Notes: generated from the letters alone by a model not told the origin. Shown: positions 54,016-63,596, counted from the first letter of the stretch. The stretch is 64,000 nucleotides of DNA from Bradyrhizobium stylosanthis (GCF_001641335.1 NZ_LVEM01000003.1:81443-145442), one strand, 5' to 3'. A program made the numbers and translations.

Positions 54016-55194
54016 TCACTTCTTGGTCTTGCCGAGATCCTTGACGGCCTCGAAGGTCGCGAACTCGACATTGTAGAGCTCGCCGTCGACCTTCTCGACC
54101 TTGCGGATGTAGATGTTCTGCACGATGTCGCGGGTCTCGGGGTCGATCGAGATCGGGCCGCGCGGGCTCTCCCACTTCTGGCCCTTCATCGCCTCGATCA
54201 GCTTGTCGCCGTTGGTGTCGCCGTTGGTCTTCTTCAGCGCCTCGTAGATCAGGTGGATGCCGTCATAGCCGCTCACGGCCATGAAGCCCGGACGGTTGCC
54301 GTAGGCCTTCTTGTAGGCCGCGACGAAGTCCTTGTTCATCTGCGAGGGGTGCGCCGCCGAGTAGAGGTGCGCGGTGACCGTGCCGAGCACGGCGTCACCC
54401 ATGTTGTTGAGCAGGTCGTCGTCGGTGACGTCGCCGGGTCCAATGACCTTGATGCCGGCCTTGTCGAGGCCGCGCTCGGCATATTGCTTCATGAAATTGC
54501 CGCCCTGGCCGGCCGGCACGAACACGAAGATGGCGTCGGGCTTGGCGTCCTTCATGCGCTGCAGGAACGGCGCGAAGTCGGGGTTGGCAAGCGGGGTCTT
54601 GACCTCTTCGACCACCTCGCCGCCACCGGCGGTGAAGTTCTGCTTGAAGAAGTTGAGCGCGTCATTGCCCGGCGCGTAGTCCGAGGTCAGCGTCGCCACC
54701 TTCTTGATGCCGTTCTTCACGGCCCAGTCCGCGATGATGGTCGAGGACTGCGCCAGCGTGAAGCTGGTGCGCACGATGTAGGGCGAACGCTCGGTGATGA
54801 TGGAGGTGCCGGCCGCCATCACGACTTCCGGGATCTTGGCCTGCGTCGCCAGCGGCGCGGCTGCGAGCGCGGCGGGCGTCACGCCGAAGCCGGCGATGAA
54901 GTTGACCTTGTCGTTGACGATCAGCTCCTGCGCGGCGGTCTTGGTCTTGTCGGGGATCGCAGCGTCATCCTTGAGAATGATCTCGACCTTCTTGCCGGCG
55001 ACGGTGTCGCCCTTCTGCTGCATGTAGAGCTTGATCGCGTTCTCGATCTGCTTGCCGGTCGAGGCCTGGCCGCCGGTCATCGGCAGGATCAGACCGATCT
55101 TGACGCTATCCTCGGCCTTGGCGGGCGCGACGGCTGCAAGGCCCGCGATGGCGGCGGCCGCAGCGATCGTCGAAAATTGTTTGCGTTCGAACAT
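54016..55194 (-). CDS. livK: branched-chain amino acid ABC transporter substrate-binding protein
   Basis: This 392-residue periplasmic binding protein has a signal peptide (about 1-27, ending APAKA-E), then the type I fold beginning SVKIGLILPMTGGQASTGKQIE. Family motifs include NFIAGFGVTPAAL and VSGYDGIHLIYEAL. The ligand could be a branched-chain or other amino acid or amide; the family is broad. The start ATG 55194 has GGAGGG upstream. It is the first gene of the liv unit, downstream of a perfect palindrome at 55437. Confidence 0.9.
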   Translation of the reverse strand: MFERKQFSTIAAAAAIAGLAAVAPAKAEDSVKIGLILPMTGGQASTGKQIENAIKLYMQQKGDTVAGKKVEIILKDDAAIPDKTKTAAQELIVNDKVNFIAGFGVTPAALAAAPLATQAKIPEVVMAAGTSIITERSPYIVRTSFTLAQSSTIIADWAVKNGIKKVATLTSDYAPGNDALNFFKQNFTAGGGEVVEEVKTPLANPDFAPFLQRMKDAKPDAIFVFVPAGQGGNFMKQYAERGLDKAGIKVIGPGDVTDDDLLNNMGDAVLGTVTAHLYSAAHPSQMNKDFVAAYKKAYGNRPGFMAVSGYDGIHLIYEALKKTNGDTNGDKLIEAMKGQKWESPRGPISIDPETRDIVQNIYIRKVEKVDGELYNVEFATFEAVKDLGKTKK

Positions 55195-55723
55195 CAGATG
55201 TCCCTCCCCTTTATTCCTGAACTCTTGTGCCTTGGACCGAGTGCCCGATCCTTGCCTCACCTATGCTCACGCGCGAGTGATATCGCGCGCCACATGGCGT
55301 CCTTCGCGCCCTCCTTGTCAATCGGACGTTTGGCGACCCTTCGGCGCAAGCCGAGCCGTTCCGATTGCCGACAGCGGAGAGCGATGCTGAGGTTACGCCA
55401 GGGTAACCAAAGTCCCCCGACAGCAACCGCATCTATTTGTACGATTGTACAAATAAAATGGACCTGTCAACGAAAAATGCCCCCGCCGGCGTTGGCCAGA
55501 TTGTCGCGAGCGACTTCAGCACAGTCTAGGAAAGCGTCCGGTCGGGTGGATGGAGGATTTCGCCATTCATTTGCAGAATCTGAACATCGGCGGGTGAGGC
55601 GCTCCACCATTTTGGGTATTTTCATACCTATCTCGAATAAGCCAATTTTACCTTGTTGAAGGCTACCCTTCCGGCGCCGGTCATCCGGCGTCCGATCTCC
55701 TTCCGACACAGCGTGCCTATCCC
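55195..55723. other. 529-bp intergenic region upstream of livK
   Basis: This is the promoter region shared by livK (minus) and the lipoprotein gene (plus). It holds a perfect 8-4-8 palindrome at 55437-55456. An open frame at 55467-55625 on the minus strand (52 codons, GAGATAGGT before its ATG) has codon usage poorer in GC3 than real genes here and is left uncalled. The part around 55590-55660 is relatively AT-rich. Confidence 0.5.
55437..55456 (-). promoter_or_regulatory. perfect palindrome, candidate operator for the liv genes
   Basis: ATTTGTAC, GATT and GTACAAAT form a perfect 8-4-8 inverted repeat in an AT-rich setting. The size and TTGTACAA-like core resemble sites of dimeric regulators such as GntR-type proteins. 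It lies 243 bases upstream of livK. No regulator gene is adjacent, so the binding protein is unknown. Confidence 0.5.
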
Positions 55724-56017
55724 ATGATCATGCGATTCCGTTCCTTGCTCCTCCTGCTCGCGCTCGCCGCGGGTCTGCCGGGCTGCGGCACGGTCAACGA
55801 GAAGCTCTCGGCCGGCATGGGCGACTACGTTCCGCAATGGGCCGGCGGCCTTCCGGCAGACGCACCGCCGCGGCCGGGAACGCCGCAATACGACGCCTAC
55901 ATGAAGGAGCGCGAGCGCAAGCGGTTGATGCCGGCGGCCGATCGCGAGAAGGAAGAGCAGGCGCAGAAGGGCGCGACGGGGACGACCGGCGCGACGTCGG
56001 GCAGCGCGGTGCGCTGA
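55724..56017 (+). CDS. hypothetical lipoprotein
   Basis: This 97-residue protein has a lipoprotein signal peptide ending in the lipobox L-P-G-C (C21), followed by a short mature part rich in Pro, Glu and Lys and a Gly/Thr/Ala tail. It includes RPGTPQYDAYMKERERKRL-type sequence seen in small rhizobial lipoproteins of unknown role. The start is ATG 55724 (ATG 55730 also possible). Confidence 0.7.
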   Translation: MIMRFRSLLLLLALAAGLPGCGTVNEKLSAGMGDYVPQWAGGLPADAPPRPGTPQYDAYMKERERKRLMPAADREKEEQAQKGATGTTGATSGSAVR

Positions 56018-56062
56018 GGCTTTGCGCCCTGCAAGCGGCAGGACAAACATTCACGAGAAGCC

Positions 56063-56093
56063 GTCATGCCCGGGCTTGTCCCGGCCATGACGC
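56063..56093. repeat. solo REP-like unit, copy 3
   Basis: CGTCATGCCCGGGCTTGTCC... ending CATGACG is one arm of the element that occurs as facing pairs at 8371 and 53857. It lies between the lipoprotein stop and the convergent purU stop. Confidence 0.75.
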
Positions 56094-56125
56094 TGTGGAG
56101 GCTCTCCGCCCCCACTCTCAAAACA

Positions 56126-56989
56126 TCAATCCACGAACACCACGGTCTTGCGGCCGTTGAGGATGACGCGATCGTCCAGATGGTAGCGGATCGCGCGGGC
56201 GAGCACGCGGCGTTCGATGTCGCGGCCCTTGCGCACGAGATCTTCCGGCGTGTCGCGGTGGCTGATGCGCTCGACGTCCTGGTCGATGATCGGACCTTCG
56301 TCGAGATCGCGCGTGACGTAATGCGCGGTGGCGCCGATCAGCTTGACCCCGCGCTCATGGGCCTGGTGATAGGGTTTTGCGCCCTTGAAGCCCGGCAGGA
56401 ACGAGTGATGGATGTTGATACAGCGTCCCGAGAGCTTTGCCGAGAGATCGTCGGACAGGATCTGCATGTAGCGGGCGAGCACCACCAGATCGGTCTTCGT
56501 CTTGCCAACGAGGTCCATGATCTGCGCCTCTTGCTCGCGCTTGGTCTCCTTGGTCACGGGCAAATAGTGGAACGGGATCTCGCCGAAATCGAGCCCCGAA
56601 TAGACCTCGCGCGGATGGTTGGAGACGATCGCGGCCAGCGTCATCGGCAATTCGCCGGTGCGCCAGCGGTAGAGAATGTCGACCAGGCAGTGGTCGGACT
56701 TCGAGACCAGCAGCATCACCTTGCGATGCGCGGCGCGGTCGCGCATCTGCCATTCCATGCCGAAACGCTCCGCGATCGCGGTAAACCCGGTCTGCAGCGC
56801 GGACAGTTCCACGGCAAGGTCGGCCGCGGTGAACACCACGCGCATGAAGAACTTCTTGGTCTCGACGTCGTCGAACTGCTGGGCGTCGAGAATGTTCTGT
56901 CCGGAATTCGCCAGAAAGGTCGACACCGCCGAGACGATGCCGGGACGATCCGGACAGGACAGGGTCAGGACATATTGATGGTCGGGCAT
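56126..56989 (-). CDS. purU: formyltetrahydrofolate deformylase
   Basis: This 287-residue enzyme hydrolyses 10-formyl-THF to THF and formate. It has an N-terminal ACT domain (LTLSCPDRPGIVSAVS) and a C-terminal formyltransferase fold with INIHHSFLPGFKGAKPYHQA, HYVTRDLDEGPIIDQ and the catalytic Asn/His/Asp set. The start ATG 56989 places the ACT domain immediately after Met; an upstream frame adds only a Ser-rich tail. It controls one-carbon units and formate supply for purines. Confidence 0.93.
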   Translation of the reverse strand: MPDHQYVLTLSCPDRPGIVSAVSTFLANSGQNILDAQQFDDVETKKFFMRVVFTAADLAVELSALQTGFTAIAERFGMEWQMRDRAAHRKVMLLVSKSDHCLVDILYRWRTGELPMTLAAIVSNHPREVYSGLDFGEIPFHYLPVTKETKREQEAQIMDLVGKTKTDLVVLARYMQILSDDLSAKLSGRCINIHHSFLPGFKGAKPYHQAHERGVKLIGATAHYVTRDLDEGPIIDQDVERISHRDTPEDLVRKGRDIERRVLARAIRYHLDDRVILNGRKTVVFVD

Positions 56990-57147
56990 GGCTGTTGAAG
57001 AAATGGCTCTTGATGAAGGTTTGGGCACGGGCGCGGAACACCCCGCGATTTGCGCCCTGCTCTAGCACCGACCCCGGCCTTGCGCCAATCCCGACCGCGG
57101 AGTCAGGATGAATGGTCCATTGCGATTTGACTGACCGGAGCTCGCCC

Positions 57148-57987
57148 ATGGCCGACCGCTTGAACGGCACCCGCATCCTGATCCTGGAAACACGCGAGGA
57201 GGCGCAGTTTTCGAAGCTCCTGGCCGAGCAAGGTGCCGAGGTGGTGCAATGCCCGATGTTCACCATCGAAGATGCACCGGACCCCGCCCCGGTCGAGGCC
57301 TGGATCCGCCGCGCCATCGACAAGCCGTTCGACGATCTCGTGCTGATGACCGGCGAAGGCCTGCGGCGGATCATGAAGCTCGCGCGCGCCCGCGGGCTCG
57401 ACCAAGCCCTCGTCGCCTCGCTCGCCCAATCGCGAAAATTCACCCGCGGGCCGAAACCCGGCAGGGCCCTGCGTGAGGTCTCTCTGGACGCGCAGCAGAC
57501 CACGGAGAAGCCGACCACCGAGGGCGTGATCGAGATGCTGGGCAAGCTCGACCTGAAAGGGCGGCGGCTCGGTCTTCAGCTCTATCCGGACAAGGACCAC
57601 GGCGCATTGACCGGCGCGCTTTCGGCGCAAGGCGCCGAAGTCGATACCGTGCTGCCCTATATCTACGATTCCAAGGCCGCGGATGCCAATATCGTCGCCG
57701 CTATCGACGACATGGCGGAGGGGCGGATCGATTCCATCGCACTAACCAATCTCGGTCAGGTCCGCCGCCTGGTCGAGACCGCGCGGGCGCATGGCCTCGA
57801 AGCGCGCCTGCGCGCCGGATTCGAGCGGACGCTGATCGCCTCAGTGGGACCCGCGGTCTCCGGCGAGCTCGCCGCGCACGGCTTGCGCACTGATATCGCG
57901 CCGGTGGAGGACCACTATTTCATGCGCCCGCTGATCTCGGCGATGGCGCTGGCCCTCGCGGAGAAACGGCCGCACGCGGCGGATTAG
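57148..57987 (+). CDS. uroporphyrinogen-III synthase (HemD-like)
   Basis: This 279-residue protein has the HemD two-domain fold pattern. It begins NGTRILILETREEAQFSKLL and has DDLVLMTGEGLRR, a second-domain LQLYPDKDHG, DSIALTNLGQVRRLVE and VGPAVSGELAAHG near the end. HemD family members are weakly conserved. No other haem gene is adjacent, so it may be a second paralogue rather than the main HemD. The start ATG 57148 has GGAG upstream. Confidence 0.72.
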   Translation: MADRLNGTRILILETREEAQFSKLLAEQGAEVVQCPMFTIEDAPDPAPVEAWIRRAIDKPFDDLVLMTGEGLRRIMKLARARGLDQALVASLAQSRKFTRGPKPGRALREVSLDAQQTTEKPTTEGVIEMLGKLDLKGRRLGLQLYPDKDHGALTGALSAQGAEVDTVLPYIYDSKAADANIVAAIDDMAEGRIDSIALTNLGQVRRLVETARAHGLEARLRAGFERTLIASVGPAVSGELAAHGLRTDIAPVEDHYFMRPLISAMALALAEKRPHAAD

Positions 57988-58004
57988 TCGCCGGACGGCG
58001 ACAT

Positions 58005-58685
58005 CTAGCTCGCCACCTGCGAGGCGGCCGACATCAGCTCCTGTGGGCTCGGCGCTCCGAACATGCGCTGGCCGCCGTCAGGGACCTCGGTAAACGTCCA
58101 GCGCACGATCCCTTCCCGATCGAGCAGGAACTGGCCGAACAGCTGGCCCGTGCCGGCCGCCGCCATGCGCTGATCGGCTTCGGTCATCTCGTAACCGTCC
58201 TTGTTGTTGAGGTACTCGGCGGCCGCCGGCCGGTTCATCGGGCGAGGCAGTTCGCCGGGCATGTCGACGTTCATGCTCATGACCACGTCCATACCCACCT
58301 TGCGCGGCCACTCGGTCTCGTTCTCCGTGAACTCGATATTGGGCAGGCCGAACGCGCGATGCGAGATCCGGTCGGGGTCGGACGCGGCAAGCAAATTGGG
58401 CAAAGGATGATAGCGGAAGTAGAGCCGCGCCCGGTCGATCGGCGTATTGACGACCGTGAGGCTTTCGATGCCCTTGCCGCGCAACGCCCCGTCGAGCTGT
58501 GCCTGCGCGGCGATATGGCGCCGGCAAAACGGACAGTGCAGTCCGCGAAACAGGCCGACCAGTAACGGACTATGCCCGCGATAATCCTCGAGCGCGACCT
58601 TTCCTTCGCGCGTGATGGCGTCCAGCACGATGTTCGGTGCGCGATCGCCTGGCTGAAGTGGTGCATCGACGTGATGGTCTGACAT
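58005..58685 (-). CDS. thioredoxin-fold redoxin (AhpC/TSA-like) with CPFC
   Basis: This 226-residue protein starts with a peroxiredoxin-like PGDRAPNIVLDAITREGKV and carries LFRGLHCPFCRRHI, so the CxxC active site sits where peroxiredoxins have their peroxidatic Cys. A long C-terminal part with FGQFLLDREGIVRWTF follows. It may be a thiol reductase or peroxidase; the reductant is unknown. The start is ATG 58685, next to the large cyclase-ATPase gene on the same strand (22 bases). Confidence 0.75.
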   Translation of the reverse strand: MSDHHVDAPLQPGDRAPNIVLDAITREGKVALEDYRGHSPLLVGLFRGLHCPFCRRHIAAQAQLDGALRGKGIESLTVVNTPIDRARLYFRYHPLPNLLAASDPDRISHRAFGLPNIEFTENETEWPRKVGMDVVMSMNVDMPGELPRPMNRPAAAEYLNNKDGYEMTEADQRMAAAGTGQLFGQFLLDREGIVRWTFTEVPDGGQRMFGAPSPQELMSAASQVAS

Positions 58686-58706
58686 GGTTGAACTCCCTCA
58701 CATTGG

Positions 58707-61700
58707 CTAGTCAAGAAATGGCAGTACGATCAGCCCTGCGGGATCGAGGTCGTGCCGGGCGCAGACATCATGGGCCAGCGCGAAATACCGCTCGGCCTCG
58801 GGCATGTCGCCTCGATCAAGGTTCAGTGTCGCAAGACCATCATAACACGGAAACAGCTGCTGCGGCTCACCGGTCTCGGTCGCGACCTCGATGGCCTCGT
58901 CGTAGCAGCGCGCTGCGAGGTCAGGACGGAAGTGGCATTGATGGATCTGCCCGAGCACGATCAGGGGCACCGGAAGATGCTCGCGCTGATCGAGCGCGCG
59001 ATCGATCTCGATCGCCTTCTCGGCGGCCGGCACCCCCTCGTCGGTACATCTGTCCGTGAAGGTGCAGCAGGCGACGGCAAAATTGGCCAGCAGGCGAGCC
59101 TGGAAGCCGAGGTCGCCGATACGATGCGCGACATCGAGCCCGCGTCTGCAAACCTCCATCGCTTTCGCCGGGTCGACGATCGTGTAGAGCACGCCAAGAT
59201 TCGTGTAGCCGCGACATGCCACGTTGAGGAGGCCGGCGGCTTCGGCTGCCGCGACACTTTGCTCCACCTCGCGCACCGCCTCCTGGTGTCGCCCAAGCCG
59301 CGCCAGCGCAACACCCTTGGTGTTGAGCGCCTCCGCAATGGCGCGCGCCGCTTCGCTCCCGGCCTGCTCGTCCGCGTTCGCCGGCGCGGACCGCGCGAAG
59401 CCGAGCGCCTCGTCTGCCCACCTCGCGGCGGCGACGTGATCCCCCACACGAAACGCGAGACGGCCGCGCTCCTGCAGGAGGTGCGCCCACTCGATCGGCG
59501 CGTCGGTCCCGCCAAGCCGCTCGGCCGCCTCGGCATGATACGTCTCCGCGCTGGTGCGCTTGCCGGCGTCCCACAACAAGTGGCCGAGCTTGCGAAGAAT
59601 TCGTGCTTCGCCGATCCGATCCCCGTCCGTGCGATGCTCCTCGAGGGCGCGTCGGTAGTGCTCCTCGGCCGTGCTTCGGCGGCCGGCCACGCGACAGAGG
59701 TCCGCGATCCGCTCATAGAGGACCAGGCGTTCCCCGTCCCGTTCGCCGCCGGCGAGCAGCACGGCGAGAGACTGCTGATAGAAGCGGATGGCATCGTCGT
59801 TGGCATAGCTCGCGCGTGCGCGATCACCGGCCGCGCGCAGATAGCGCGCGCCTTTCGGCTTGCTTGCGCTGAGACTGAAATGGTGTCCAAGCAGGACGAG
59901 ATCTTCGAGCCGCTCGGGCTCGTTGCCATAGAGCCGCTCCAGCGCGGCGCCGATCCGACCGTGGAGTTCGATCCGGCGCTGCAGAAGCAGGTTCTGATAG
60001 ATCACGTCCTGCAGCATGGTCTGCGTGAAGCGGTAGGTCCGCAGCGAAATCGAGTTCGAGCCGGCGACCTCCTCGACGATCTCGGCGTCGCACAGAAGTT
60101 CGAGCCCCGGCTCGACCCTTGCCGGCTCAGTTGCCGCCGCGCCGAGAATGGCCGCATCGAAGCGCGGGCCAATCACCGCGGCTTCCTGGGCCAGGCGCCT
60201 CACCTGATGCGGCAACCGATCCAGACGCGCCAGCAACAACGCCTGAATGCTTGCCGGAATATCGGCGGCGGCTTCGTCCGACGTCATGCGCCACTGCGCG
60301 CCGTCGCGCACGAGGGCGCCGGCTTCGATGAGGCCGCGGATGATCTCCTCGAGGAAAAGCGGATTGCCGCCGGCGCGATCGAGGATACGGCTGAACAATT
60401 GTCCCGGCGGTTCACGCAGGCCGTGACTGAAATACGCCGCGAGCAGCCTTTGTCCGTCAGCGTCGCCAAGCGGAGGCAGCCGAAGAGTGGTGTGACTGAT
60501 CCGGCTCGAACCAAACTGGTCCAGCTCCAGCATCGGCCGATGTGTGAACAGCAGCATCAGCCGCGACCGCTCCAGCCGGTCCGTCAGGAACCGCAAGGCT
60601 TCGAGCGACACCGCATCGGCCCAATGCAGATCCTCGACGATGATCAGCAGCGGCGACAACGCGAGCCGGCGTTCGAAGACGGTGCGGATCGCGAAGAAAA
60701 TCTGCCGACGAAGCTGTTCGGGCTCGACGTGCCTGAGCACGGCGTCGCGGTCGCCGTGGCCAAGAACATGCAGATAGAGAGGCATCAGGCGATCGGCCTC
60801 GTCAGTCGCAAGGCCAAGTTCCGACAGCGCTTCGGCAACCTTCGCCTCCGCCTCTGCGGCGCCGGCCTTCTGTGCGATGCCATAGGCGCTGCGCAGCACC
60901 GCGGCGAGTGTGCCGTAGGATTGCTCGCCGAGCGGCGAGCAGACCGCCTGCCGGATCGCCACCCCCGCGAAGCGATCCTCCTCGCCGATGCGGGCAACGA
61001 ATTCGCTCACCAGGCGCGTCTTCCCGATGCCGGCCTCGCCGACCAGCCGCACCAGTTGAGCCGCGCCGCCGCAAGCGCGATCAAGGCTGCCGACCACGCG
61101 CGCAAGCTCGGCGTCACGTCCGATCAGCGGCGCATCGAGGCCCAGCGTGTCGAGGCCTCGTGCCGCACGGGGCGTCTCGAGCGGTCCCGTCAGTCGGTGG
61201 ACCAGAACGCTGCCCATCTTGCCCTTGAGCGAGACTTCGCCAAGCGAATCATAGGCGAACGCATGCCGCGTCAGACGGTAGGTCATCGGTCCGACCAGCA
61301 CCTCGCCCGGAGACGCCATCGACTGCAGCCGCTGGGCGGTATTCACTGTGTCGCCGGTCACCGAATAGGATTTGGCAACGCCGACGCCCAGCCCGCCTGC
61401 AACGACGTGTCCGGTGTTGATGCCGACATGGAGCAGCAGCGGCGAACCGGCATAGGCCTTCGCGCGCTCGCTAAGTCGCGCCGTCCGCACCATCATGTCG
61501 AGGGCAGCGCGGACCGCCCGCTCCGGGTCGTCCTCGTGCGCGGCTGGCGCACCAAACAGTGCGAGCAGCGCATCGCCGATGAATTTGTCCACAAAGCCGC
61601 CAAAGCCCTGCACCGCGGCCGTCAGCTCCGCGAACAATTCGTTCTGAAGCGTCTGCATGACCTCGGGGTCGAGCCGCTCGCTCATCGCAGTGAAGCCGCT

Positions 61701-62027
61701 GAGGTCGGCAAACAGCACGGTGATGGTGCGGCGGTTCGCTTCGCTATCGATTTTGTCCGACGGCGGTCGAAATACGTGTTGAGCCTCGGGCGTGGGCACG
61801 AGCGGTGGCGAAGAGATGGCCGATGGGACTGTCGTCGCCGTCCGCACCGCTGCCTGCCCGCCGCCCTTGGGGGCCGCAGCGACGAGAGTGCCGCATTTCG
61901 GGCAATACGCGAAGTCAGGCGCGCATGGAAAGCCGCAGCCAGGGCACGCGCTCGGCTGCTTCGTGCCGCACTGCGGGCAGAAGGCAAAGCCGCTCTGAAC
62001 CTCGAAACCGCAACCCGAGCAGTTCAT
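58707..62027 (-). CDS. double zinc ribbon / class III cyclase / AAA-type ATPase / TPR regulator
   Basis: This 1106-residue multidomain protein has two zinc ribbons (Cys 3, 6, 17, 20 and 28, 31, 42, 45). A class III nucleotide cyclase domain follows (about 98-280) with metal ligands D108 and D152 and the N229/R233 pair, so it looks catalytically complete. Next is a P-loop ATPase of the predictor type (GEAGIGKT at 330-337, IIVEDLHWAD Walker B), then a long TPR region (about 750-1090). This layout recurs in rhizobial signalling proteins. The signal and target are unknown. The start ATG 62027 puts the first ribbon at the N terminus. Confidence 0.85.
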   Translation of the reverse strand: MNCSGCGFEVQSGFAFCPQCGTKQPSACPGCGFPCAPDFAYCPKCGTLVAAAPKGGGQAAVRTATTVPSAISSPPLVPTPEAQHVFRPPSDKIDSEANRRTITVLFADLSGFTAMSERLDPEVMQTLQNELFAELTAAVQGFGGFVDKFIGDALLALFGAPAAHEDDPERAVRAALDMMVRTARLSERAKAYAGSPLLLHVGINTGHVVAGGLGVGVAKSYSVTGDTVNTAQRLQSMASPGEVLVGPMTYRLTRHAFAYDSLGEVSLKGKMGSVLVHRLTGPLETPRAARGLDTLGLDAPLIGRDAELARVVGSLDRACGGAAQLVRLVGEAGIGKTRLVSEFVARIGEEDRFAGVAIRQAVCSPLGEQSYGTLAAVLRSAYGIAQKAGAAEAEAKVAEALSELGLATDEADRLMPLYLHVLGHGDRDAVLRHVEPEQLRRQIFFAIRTVFERRLALSPLLIIVEDLHWADAVSLEALRFLTDRLERSRLMLLFTHRPMLELDQFGSSRISHTTLRLPPLGDADGQRLLAAYFSHGLREPPGQLFSRILDRAGGNPLFLEEIIRGLIEAGALVRDGAQWRMTSDEAAADIPASIQALLLARLDRLPHQVRRLAQEAAVIGPRFDAAILGAAATEPARVEPGLELLCDAEIVEEVAGSNSISLRTYRFTQTMLQDVIYQNLLLQRRIELHGRIGAALERLYGNEPERLEDLVLLGHHFSLSASKPKGARYLRAAGDRARASYANDDAIRFYQQSLAVLLAGGERDGERLVLYERIADLCRVAGRRSTAEEHYRRALEEHRTDGDRIGEARILRKLGHLLWDAGKRTSAETYHAEAAERLGGTDAPIEWAHLLQERGRLAFRVGDHVAAARWADEALGFARSAPANADEQAGSEAARAIAEALNTKGVALARLGRHQEAVREVEQSVAAAEAAGLLNVACRGYTNLGVLYTIVDPAKAMEVCRRGLDVAHRIGDLGFQARLLANFAVACCTFTDRCTDEGVPAAEKAIEIDRALDQREHLPVPLIVLGQIHQCHFRPDLAARCYDEAIEVATETGEPQQLFPCYDGLATLNLDRGDMPEAERYFALAHDVCARHDLDPAGLIVLPFLD

Positions 62028-62333
62028 GGCCCAAAACCTCGCGGAAGCCGCGATGGCGCTATCGGCTGGGCCCGACCTCGGGGGCCCACGATGCGGACCA
62101 GAATGGGCTCGACGCACCGGAAGAGCAAGCGGCCGCGACTGCTCTACCCCTTCGAGCGGATATGCTGCGGGTGCGCTGGCGGATCGAAAGCCGGCCGCAG
62201 CGCGAAGTGATTCGTCGGCAAGCATGGCGGCATGCCGTAGCGTCAATTGACTCGCGCGTCGCCGGTACTACGCTCGCGAACAGAAGAACGAAGAATAAGG
62301 GCAGGGAATCGCCGTGAAACCCGTCATCGCATC
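62028..62333. other. 306-bp divergent promoter region
   Basis: This is the space between the cyclase-ATPase start and the MFS start. The minus strand stays open upstream of 62027, but its Arg/Pro/Ser-rich product looks non-coding. No clear promoter consensus, repeat or RNA structure was recognised. Confidence 0.4.
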
Positions 62334-63596
62334 TTGAGCACAACCGTACGGCCATCCGCACTCGCGCCATTCCGCATCCGCAACTATCGCTTCCAGTGGC
62401 CCTCCGACCTGCTCACCTCCTGGGCCTTCGAGGTCGAGACGCTGGTGCTCGGCTGGTACATCCTGGTCGAGACCGGCTCGGTGCTGCTGCTGACCGTTCT
62501 CGCCTCGCTGCAATATCTGGGAACGCTGATTGCACCCGTGCTCGGGATGGTGGGCGACCGCATGGGTCACCGCGATCTCCTCGTCGTGCTGCGCCTCACC
62601 TATACGGTGCTGGCCGCGACCATCATGGTGCTGGCGCTGACGGGGCACCTGGCCCCGCTCAACGTCATGATCATCGTGACGATCATGGGCCTGATCCGCT
62701 CCTCCGATCTCGGCCTTCGCAGCGCGTTGCTCGCCGACATCATGCCGGCCGCGCAGCTCGTCGGCGCGATCAGCCTGTCACGCACGACTCAGGATAGCGC
62801 CCGCATTGCCGGAGCGCTGACGGGAGCCGGCCTCTTCGCCGTGCTCGGCATTGGATTCGTCTATGCGGCGGTCGCCAGCCTCTATTTGGTGGCAGCAATT
62901 CTCATGTCCTGCCTGACCCGGCCGGAAAGATCCGTTGTCACGACCGATCTGCCGGCGAACAGCCGCGCCGTTTCAAAACTGCTCGACGAGCTGAAGGAAG
63001 GCATCGTCTACGCCTGGAATGGCCCTGGAATGGGTGCTGCACTGTGCGTGGCTTTCCTCGCCAACCTGACCGCATTTCCCTTCACTGGCGGACTGTTGCC
63101 TTACATCGCGCGGGAGATCTTTCACACCGACCAGACCGGTCTCGGCTATCTCTCGGCGAGCTTCGCCGTCGGTTCGCTGATCGGCTCCATCACGCTCAGC
63201 CTAGTCGGCGGATTGCGGATTGCCCGGCTGCTGATCGGCGCGACGCTGGCCTGGTACACCATGCTGCTGGTGTTCGTGGAGATCAGGACCATGCCGGTGG
63301 CGATGGCCTGCCTCGTTCTCGCCGGCATCGCGCAGAGCATGTCGATGATCTCGGCGGCCGTGATCCTAATGCGCACGGCGAGCGCGCATCTGCGCGGCCG
63401 CGTGATGGGCGTGCGCATGATGGTGATCTACGGCCTGCCGCTCGGATTGCTCGCGGCCGGCAGCCTGATCGACATCATCGGCTATTCCGCGACCGGCTCG
63501 CTCTACGCTGCCGCCGGCTTCATCGCGATGCTGGCAATCGCGATCCGCTGGCGCGCCGACCTCTGGCCGCTGCACGCCCCCGCCAACGCGCGCTAG
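62334..63596 (+). CDS. MFS transporter
   Basis: This 420-residue major facilitator has about twelve helices. It begins RPSALAPFRIRNYRFQWPSDLL and has GMVGDRMGHRDLLV as the loop 2-3 signature. The MFS_3/TetV-like (enterobactin exporter-like) group fits best. The only start near the domain is TTG 62334 without a strong ribosome site; TTG 62247 would add an Arg-rich tail. The substrate is unknown. A perfect 16-bp-stem hairpin overlaps the stop. Confidence 0.75.
   Translation: MSTTVRPSALAPFRIRNYRFQWPSDLLTSWAFEVETLVLGWYILVETGSVLLLTVLASLQYLGTLIAPVLGMVGDRMGHRDLLVVLRLTYTVLAATIMVLALTGHLAPLNVMIIVTIMGLIRSSDLGLRSALLADIMPAAQLVGAISLSRTTQDSARIAGALTGAGLFAVLGIGFVYAAVASLYLVAAILMSCLTRPERSVVTTDLPANSRAVSKLLDELKEGIVYAWNGPGMGAALCVAFLANLTAFPFTGGLLPYIAREIFHTDQTGLGYLSASFAVGSLIGSITLSLVGGLRIARLLIGATLAWYTMLLVFVEIRTMPVAMACLVLAGIAQSMSMISAAVILMRTASAHLRGRVMGVRMMVIYGLPLGLLAAGSLIDIIGYSATGSLYAAAGFIAMLAIAIRWRADLWPLHAPANAR

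Noticed and set aside
58752..62210. 1152-codon plus-strand open frame opposite the cyclase-ATPase gene
   Set aside because: The minus strand carries complete zinc-ribbon, cyclase and ATPase motifs; the plus product has none.
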